Shown: piece after piece, positions 5,643 to 10,253 of the stretch
How positions within the stretch are numbered: the stretch's first letter is position 1
How the letters are laid out: every line of letters begins with the position of its first letter
From: an uncultured Roseburia sp.
GTDB taxonomy: Bacteria; Bacillota; Clostridia; Lachnospirales; Lachnospiraceae
Direction of reading: 5' to 3'
NCBI GenBank assembly: GCA_910587865.1
Contig: CAJUNX010000029.1
Span: 19,880 to 30,132 of the forward strand
Length of the DNA stretch: 10,253 nt
Position numbers and translations under genes: made by a program
The notes under the pieces: generated by a model
The model's input: only the letters and a program-made list of their open reading frames with translations
Database searches by the model: none
What the model was told of the DNA's origin: nothing

Positions 5643-6482
5643 TTACATCAGCACAGCTTCGATACAGTTGTTCATCAGCATGGCGATCGTCATCGGTCCC
5701 ACGCCGCCCGGTACAGGTGTGATGGCTGATGTATGCGGCGATACTTCATCGTATTTTACATCCCCGCAAAGTTTATTGTCCGCATCCCGGTGAATCCCCA
5801 CATCGATCACGACGGCGCCCTCTCTGACATACTCTGACGTGATGAACTGAGGTTTTCCGAGCGCGGCGATCAGAATATCCGCCTCGCGGCAGATTTCTTT
5901 TAAGTTTTTCGTCTTTGAGTGCGTGACCGTCACTGTTGCGTTTTCACGCAGCATCAGAAGCGCCATGGGTTTTCCGACAATGTTGCTTCTGCCGATTATC
6001 ACACAGTGCGCCCCCTCAATCCGGATCCCGGAACGTTTTAAGAGCTGGATGATTCCTGCCGGCGTGCAGGAGACGAACCCCGGCTCTCCGATCGCGAGCT
6101 TTCCGACGTTTTCCGGGTGAAATCCGTCCACGTCCTTTTTGGGGGAAATTGCCCGGATTACCCGGTCCGCATTGATCTGAGGCGGCAACGGGAGCTGTAC
6201 GAGGATCCCGTTTACCTCATCGTCCTCATTCAGCTCTTCGATCAGGGCGAGCAGTTCGGCCTCGCTGGTATCCTCTGGTAGCTCATAGGAAAGCGAGCGG
6301 ATTCCGATATAGGCGCACGCCTTCTTTTTGTTATTCACATACACGGTGGAGGCCGGATCTTCCCCGACCTGAATCACCGCTAGCGCCACTTCCTTTCCCG
6401 CTTCCCGCAGAAGCTCTGCCTGCCGCTTCTGCTCGTCTTTTATCTCCTGTGCGATTCGTTTTCCATCAATGATCTGCGTCAT
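5643..6482 (-). CDS. folD: Methylene-THF dehydrogenase / methenyl-THF cyclohydrolase
   Basis: 279 residues, normal for FolD. This bifunctional cytosolic enzyme interconverts 5,10-methylene-THF, 5,10-methenyl-THF and 10-formyl-THF with NADP(H). Seen: Y48 and K52 in YVNNKKKACAYIGI (E. coli Y50 and K54), GILVQLPLP with Q96 (Q98), KDVDGFHP with D119 (D121), the nucleotide-binding GRSNIVGKPMALLL-like segment (164-177), and the C-terminal signature PVPGGVGPMTIAML (256-269). All the key catalytic residues that I can place are kept. The frame begins with a GTG at 6503, but ATG 6482 starts with the conserved MTQIIDGK and has AAAGGA upstream. It lies 23 nt downstream of fhs, its partner in the pathway. 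Confidence 0.96.
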   Translation of the reverse strand: MTQIIDGKRIAQEIKDEQKRQAELLREAGKEVALAVIQVGEDPASTVYVNNKKKACAYIGIRSLSYELPEDTSEAELLALIEELNEDDEVNGILVQLPLPPQINADRVIRAISPKKDVDGFHPENVGKLAIGEPGFVSCTPAGIIQLLKRSGIRIEGAHCVIIGRSNIVGKPMALLMLRENATVTVTHSKTKNLKEICREADILIAALGKPQFITSEYVREGAVVIDVGIHRDADNKLCGDVKYDEVSPHTSAITPVPGGVGPMTIAMLMNNCIEAVLM

Positions 6483-6505
6483 ACATCCGTTCCTTTCCCA
6501 CACGT

Positions 6506-8176
6506 TTAAAACAGTCCGGTAATCACTCCGTCTTCGTTCACATCGATCCCGTAAGCCGCAGGGTTTTTCGACAGTCCGGGCATGGTCATGATCGCTCCGG
6601 TCACGGCCACCACAAATCCGGCTCCGGCGGACACATAGACCTCGCGGACGTTGACCGTAAAGCCCGTCGGACGGCCGAGTTTCGTCTGATCATCCGACAG
6701 CGAATACTGTGTTTTTGCCATGCAGACCGGGAATTCCGACATCCCCATCTCCGCGATTCTCTTTAACTCGCGCGCTGCCGCCGGAGAATACGTCACGCCG
6801 TCAGCGCCGTAGATCTCCCTTGCAACCGTCTCGATCTTTTCCTCCAGGGAACATCCGTCTTCATACAGCGGCTTAAAGTGGCTTTCCCGGTTCTCCAGCG
6901 TCTCGATCACTTTGTTCGCAAGCGCGATGCCGCCCTCGCCGCCCTTCTCCCACACCTCGGAGAGCGCGAACTCACAGCCTCTTTCCCGGCAGAAACGCTC
7001 CACGAAGTCGGTCTCCGCCTTTGTGTCCGTGACAAACGAATTTAAGGTGACAACAACCGGAACACCGTATTTCTGCAGGTTTTCGATGTGCTTCTCCAGA
7101 TTTACGATTCCTTTTTCAAGCGCCGCGAGGTTTTCCGTACCGAGCTCCGTTTTCGGCACTCCGCCATTATATTTTAACGCGCGCACCGTTGCCACCAGAA
7201 CAACCGCATCCGGCGCAAGGTTCGCTTTTCTGCACTTGATATCAAAAAATTTCTCCGCGCCTAAGTCCGCGCCGAAGCCTGCCTCCGTCACGACATAATC
7301 CGCCAGCTTTAACGCTGTCTTTGTCGCACGGACACTGTTGCAGCCGTGTGCGATATTGGCAAACGGGCCGCCGTGAACGATCGCCGGCGTATTTTCCAGG
7401 GTCTGGATCAGATTCGGCTTTAACGCATCCTTTAAGAGCGCGGCCATCGCGCCGGTCGCGCCGAGCTCTCCCGCCGTCACCGGCTTTCCGTCAAAATTGT
7501 ACGCAATAATAATATTGGAAAGACGTTTTTTTAAGTCGTTCATGTCATCCGCCAGGCAGAGAATCGCCATAATCTCGGATGCCACCGTGATCACAAAATG
7601 GTCCTCTCTGACCATCCCGTCCGCCTTGCTCCCGAGCCCGACCACAATGTTGCGCAGCGAGCGGTCATTCATGTCCATGCAGCGTTTCCAGACGACCTGT
7701 CTCGGATCAATGCGAAGCTCATTTCCCTGCTGGATATGATTGTCCAAAAGTGCGGCAAGCAGATTGTTTGCCGAGGTAATCGCATGAAAATCTCCGGTAA
7801 AATGCAGATTTAAATCCTCCATCGGGACCACCTGTGCATATCCGCCTCCGGCTGCGCCGCCCTTGATGCCAAAGCAGGGACCCAGCGACGGCTCACGCAG
7901 TGCAATCACTGATTTTTTCCCGAGTTTTCCGAATGCCTGTCCGAGTCCGACACTCGTCGTCGTCTTTCCCTCTCCGGCCGGCGTCGGATTGATCGCCGTA
8001 ACCAGAATCAGCTTTCCGTCCGGCTCGTCCTTCACACGGTTCATCAGTTCGTCGGAAAGCTTCGCCTTATATGCTCCGTAGAGCTCCAGCTCATCCTCGC
8101 GGATATCAAGCTTTGCAGCCACATCCACAATCGCATTCATAGTCGCTTCCTGTGCAATCTGAATATCACTTTTCAT
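6506..8176 (-). CDS. fhs: Formate--tetrahydrofolate ligase
   Basis: 556 residues, the standard length for this enzyme, which makes 10-formyl-THF from formate, THF and ATP. It feeds purine and fMet-tRNA synthesis and, in acetogens, the methyl branch of the Wood-Ljungdahl pathway. Seen: N-terminal MKSDIQIAQEA, the phosphate-binding loop TPAGEGKTT (65-73), the signature REPSLGPCFGIKGGAAGGG (94-112), and the family-typical C-terminal YGIDVNEDGVITGLF. The frame stays open far upstream through a repeat array, but the start is clear: ATG 8176 has AAGGAGG at ideal spacing and is where homology begins. folD follows after 23 nt. No acetyl-CoA pathway genes are in the window, so acetogenesis cannot be inferred from this gene alone. 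Confidence 0.97.
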   Translation of the reverse strand: MKSDIQIAQEATMNAIVDVAAKLDIREDELELYGAYKAKLSDELMNRVKDEPDGKLILVTAINPTPAGEGKTTTSVGLGQAFGKLGKKSVIALREPSLGPCFGIKGGAAGGGYAQVVPMEDLNLHFTGDFHAITSANNLLAALLDNHIQQGNELRIDPRQVVWKRCMDMNDRSLRNIVVGLGSKADGMVREDHFVITVASEIMAILCLADDMNDLKKRLSNIIIAYNFDGKPVTAGELGATGAMAALLKDALKPNLIQTLENTPAIVHGGPFANIAHGCNSVRATKTALKLADYVVTEAGFGADLGAEKFFDIKCRKANLAPDAVVLVATVRALKYNGGVPKTELGTENLAALEKGIVNLEKHIENLQKYGVPVVVTLNSFVTDTKAETDFVERFCRERGCEFALSEVWEKGGEGGIALANKVIETLENRESHFKPLYEDGCSLEEKIETVAREIYGADGVTYSPAAARELKRIAEMGMSEFPVCMAKTQYSLSDDQTKLGRPTGFTVNVREVYVSAGAGFVVAVTGAIMTMPGLSKNPAAYGIDVNEDGVITGLF

Positions 8177-8301
8177 GGTTTCCTCCTTCTGCGCTCTGCC
8201 GCTTCCTCTTCGGAGTGCGCGGTACACGTTTCCAGTTACATGATATCTCCCGTCCTGCAGGTCTGACCCGACGCCGTCTTCCTTTCCGGCTCCGACAGAC
8301 C

Positions 8302-8355
8302 GCAGACAATCTCTGAACGGTCGAAAACTCTGCCGTTTCCTCAGGGACTGTCTGC
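8302..8355 (-). repeat. Imperfect long stem-loop upstream of fhs
   Basis: GCAGACA (8302-8308) and TGTCTGC (8349-8355) form the outer stem; AACGG (8316-8320) and CCGTT (8333-8337) form the inner stem with a 12-nt loop; CTG and CAG extend the middle with a bulge. No U-run follows on the fhs strand, so it is not a standard terminator. It could be an mRNA-processing or regulatory hairpin in the fhs leader. Confidence 0.4.
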
Positions 8356-8360
8356 AGCCT

Positions 8361-8584
8361 GCCGGGGGTTCCGGCGGCCGAGATCTCCTGCTCCCGCAGC
8401 CGGGACTTCCTTCCCGCGCTTCGGGGTTCCGGCAGCCGAAATCTCCTGCTCCCGCAGCCGGGACTTCCTTCCTGCGCTCCGGGGTTCCGGCAGCCGAAAT
8501 CTCCTGCTCCCGCAGCCGGGACTTCCTTCCTGCGCTCCGGGGTTCCGGCGGCCGAAATCTCCTGCTCCCGCAGCCGGGACTTCC
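8361..8584. repeat. 58-nt tandem repeat array, three full and two partial units
   Basis: Full units lie at 8400-8457, 8458-8515 and 8516-8573, with a truncated, more divergent unit at 8361-8399 and a stub at 8574-8584. Units differ at only one to three bases. The array starts 8 nt after the ftsK stop codon. The unit contains no stop trinucleotide on either strand, so all six frames are open through it, although 58 is not a multiple of three. There are no unique spacers, so this is a minisatellite and not CRISPR. Confidence 0.92.
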
Positions 8585-8591
8585 GGCCCAC

Positions 8592-10253
8592 TTACAGGTA
8601 TTCCTCCTTATATTGCTCAAACTGCTCCGGAGACATCAGCACGGACCTTGGTTTCGTCCCTTCATCCGGCCCCACAACTCCTGCCTCCTCAAGCTGATCC
8701 ATGATTCTCGCCGCACGGTTAAACCCGACTTTGAAATAACGCTGCAGCATGCCGATCGATGCCTTGTCCTTGTCGACGATCAGTCTGGCTGCATCCGCAA
8801 AATACGCGTCTCTCGTATCCCCGCCGAAACCGGAATCTCCACCGGATCCGCCGGAAGCGCCAAGACTGCTCATTTTTGCCTCCATGTCCTGACGGTAGGA
8901 TACCTGTCCGTTCTGTTCTTTTAAAAACTCAACCACGTTTGACACTTCCCTGTCCGAGACAAACGCTCCCTGTACACGCACCGGTTTTGGAATGCCCTGC
9001 GGATGAAACAGCATATCGCCTTTTCCAAGCAGTTTTTCTGCGCCGACCATGTCAAGAATCGTCCTGGAGTCGGTTCCGGATGTCACTGCAAATGCAATCC
9101 GGCTCGGCATATTCGCCTTGATCAGTCCGGTGATGACATTGACCGAAGGTCTCTGTGTCGCGAGGATCAGGTGAATCCCGCAGGCTCTCGCCAGCTGTGC
9201 GAGCCGGCAGATGGATTCCTCCACCTCCCCGGCAGCTACCATCATCAGATCCGCCAGCTCGTCCACGATGATCACGATCTGCGGCAGTTTCTCCGGTTTC
9301 GGATCGCCTTCAATATCCGGAAGCGAATCGATTTTCGCATTGTATCCCTTCAGGTCGCGCACACCGGCCTCCGCAAATTTCTGGTAGCGTTCGTCCATCT
9401 CCACCACCGCCCACTGCAGAGCTCCGGCCGCTTTTTTCGGATCCGTAACCACCGGAATCATCAGGTGCGGGATCCCGTTGTAAATACTTAACTCCACCAC
9501 CTTCGGATCCACCATGATCAGCTTCACGTCTTTCGGATCCGCCTTGTAGAGAATACTCATCACAATCGTATTGATACAGACGGATTTTCCGGATCCCGTG
9601 GCTCCCGCGATCAAAAGATGCGGCATCTTTGCGATATCGGCGACCGTCGGCTTTCCGGCAATGTCTTTCCCGACACAAAAAGAAATCCGCGACTCGTGCT
9701 TCTGAAATTCGTCCGCTTCGATCAGCTCCCGGAAAGCAACCATCGAGGTCTCTTTGTTCGGAACCTCGATCCCGACCGCCGCTTTGCCGGGAATCGGCGC
9801 CTCGATCCGGATGTCTGCGGCCGCCAGGTTCAGCTTGATGTCGTCCGCCAGATTGACAATTTTATTCACCCGTACTCCCATCTCGGGCTGCAGTTCATAG
9901 CGCGTAACGGCAGGTCCGCAGCTGATATTTGTGATTGTGACGCTCACGCCGAAATTCTTTAACGTCTGCTGCAGCTTCTGAGCCGTCATCTGCAGCTGCT
10001 GCCTGGATTCCCCGGTTGAATGTTCCACCTGATTTAACAGAGTGACCGGCGGGAAGACATACGGCTTCTCCAAAATCACAGGCTCCGCCGGCGCTTCTTC
10101 CGCCGTTTCCAGCCCTGACGCTCCAAATTCCCGCGCCGCGGCAGAACCGGCGGTCCTGTCAGACATACGGCTATCCGCAGATCCCGCAGCCGATTCCGCT
10201 GTCCTGTCAGACATACGGCTATCCGCAGATCCCGCAGCCGATTCCGCTGTCCT
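8592..10253 (-). CDS. ftsK: DNA translocase FtsK/SpoIIIE, 5' end outside window
   Basis: 553 visible codons of the C-terminal part; the frame is open to the right edge, so the N-terminal membrane domain is not seen. FtsK is a septum-located hexameric ATPase that pumps chromosomal DNA through the closing division site; SpoIIIE does so in sporulation. Counting from the Met at 10214: a repetitive Ser/Ala/Asp/Arg linker (1-35), the alpha-domain beginning PYVFPPVTLL (51), Walker A GATGSGKS (204-211), Walker B IVIIVDELADL (313-323), the arginine-rich LATQRPSVNVITG motif (351-363), a Gly/Ser-rich linker (449-468), and the C-terminal winged-helix gamma domain (470-540, with ASIGMLQRYFKVGFNRAARIM). 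The motor is complete. The stop at 8592 is followed after 7 nt by the 58-nt array. The coded linker repeat is unusual. Confidence 0.96.
   Translation of the reverse strand, partial: RTAESAAGSADSRMSDRTAESAAGSADSRMSDRTAGSAAAREFGASGLETAEEAPAEPVILEKPYVFPPVTLLNQVEHSTGESRQQLQMTAQKLQQTLKNFGVSVTITNISCGPAVTRYELQPEMGVRVNKIVNLADDIKLNLAAADIRIEAPIPGKAAVGIEVPNKETSMVAFRELIEADEFQKHESRISFCVGKDIAGKPTVADIAKMPHLLIAGATGSGKSVCINTIVMSILYKADPKDVKLIMVDPKVVELSIYNGIPHLMIPVVTDPKKAAGALQWAVVEMDERYQKFAEAGVRDLKGYNAKIDSLPDIEGDPKPEKLPQIVIIVDELADLMMVAAGEVEESICRLAQLARACGIHLILATQRPSVNVITGLIKANMPSRIAFAVTSGTDSRTILDMVGAEKLLGKGDMLFHPQGIPKPVRVQGAFVSDREVSNVVEFLKEQNGQVSYRQDMEAKMSSLGASGGSGGDSGFGGDTRDAYFADAARLIVDKDKASIGMLQRYFKVGFNRAARIMDQLEEAGVVGPDEGTKPRSVLMSPEQFEQYKEEYL
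10153..10253 (-). repeat. 48-nt identical tandem repeat in the ftsK linker
   Basis: Copies at 10153-10200 and 10201-10248 are identical at all 48 positions, and a third begins at 10249 and leaves the window. Each encodes the 16-residue unit MSDRTAESAAGSADSR in frame. A degenerate unit (MSDRTAGSAAARE) follows on the downstream side. Identity at synonymous sites points to a recent duplication. Confidence 0.92.

Larger units (their letters stand above)
8177..8591 (-). other. ftsK-fhs intergenic region: repeat array plus structured leader
   Basis: 415 nt. The part next to ftsK is the 58-nt tandem array; the part next to fhs (about 8177-8360) is unique sequence ending in the fhs ribosome binding site. 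I found no clear promoter and no recognisable folate riboswitch. Open minus-strand frames here result from the lack of stop trinucleotides in the repeat. Confidence 0.6.

Noticed and set aside
8177..8360. Tetrahydrofolate riboswitch upstream of fhs
   Set aside because: I could not find the conserved core of the known THF riboswitch; the stem-loop present does not resemble it.
8166..8591. 141-codon minus-strand ORF over the repeat array
   Set aside because: Open only because the repeat lacks stops; it changes peptide from unit to unit since 58 is not a multiple of three, and it has no recognisable domain.
6506..8620. Long minus-strand frame giving a 704-residue fhs with a repetitive N-terminus
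   Set aside because: The first about 148 residues come from the stop-free 58-nt array. The conserved start with a perfect ribosome binding site is at 8176 and gives the normal length.

Overview
The window looks like chromosomal DNA of a moderately G+C-rich Clostridia member, most plausibly a Lachnospiraceae. The evidence is a clostridial-type FtsK/SpoIIIE, a formyl-THF ligase of typical length followed by FolD, purine-rich Shine-Dalgarno sequences, and two zinc-ribbon membrane proteins of kinds I associate with that family. I see no rRNA, tRNA, CRISPR array, transposase or phage gene.

Layout from left to right. (1) Positions 1-2110, minus strand: a PepD-like Xaa-His dipeptidase that runs off the left edge, with a ketopantoate reductase-family gene (panE) upstream of it. 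A near-consensus promoter at 2316-2344, with a 17-bp inverted repeat immediately downstream, should drive both. (2) Positions 2111-2653: divergent regulatory region with that promoter and operator, a hairpin terminator, a tiny ORF with a strong ribosome binding site, and the rightward promoter of the next gene. (3) Positions 2654-4208, plus strand: a zinc-ribbon membrane protein, then xanthine phosphoribosyltransferase (xpt). (4) Positions 4209-4458: convergent gap with a 77-nt-period repeat and the xpt terminator. (5) Positions 4459-10253, minus strand, read right to left: ftsK (its 5' end is outside the window), a 58-nt tandem array, fhs, folD, and a zinc-ribbon/TPR/chitobiase-C-like membrane protein.

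fhs and folD interconvert formate, 10-formyl-THF, methenyl-THF and methylene-THF. They form one transcription unit with the TPR protein, with intergenic gaps of 23 and 17 nt. xpt is purine salvage. The other genes are linked only by position.

The most unusual property is the density of tandem repeats. At least six arrays with different periods (81, 51, 39, 77, 58 and 48 nt) lie in about 10 kb. Four of them are in frame inside protein linkers. The inserts in pepD and in the ftsK linker resemble each other in DNA and in reading frame although the host proteins are unrelated, which suggests a spreading or converging peptide-repeat element. The second notable item is the panE promoter with its LacI-type palindromic operator.
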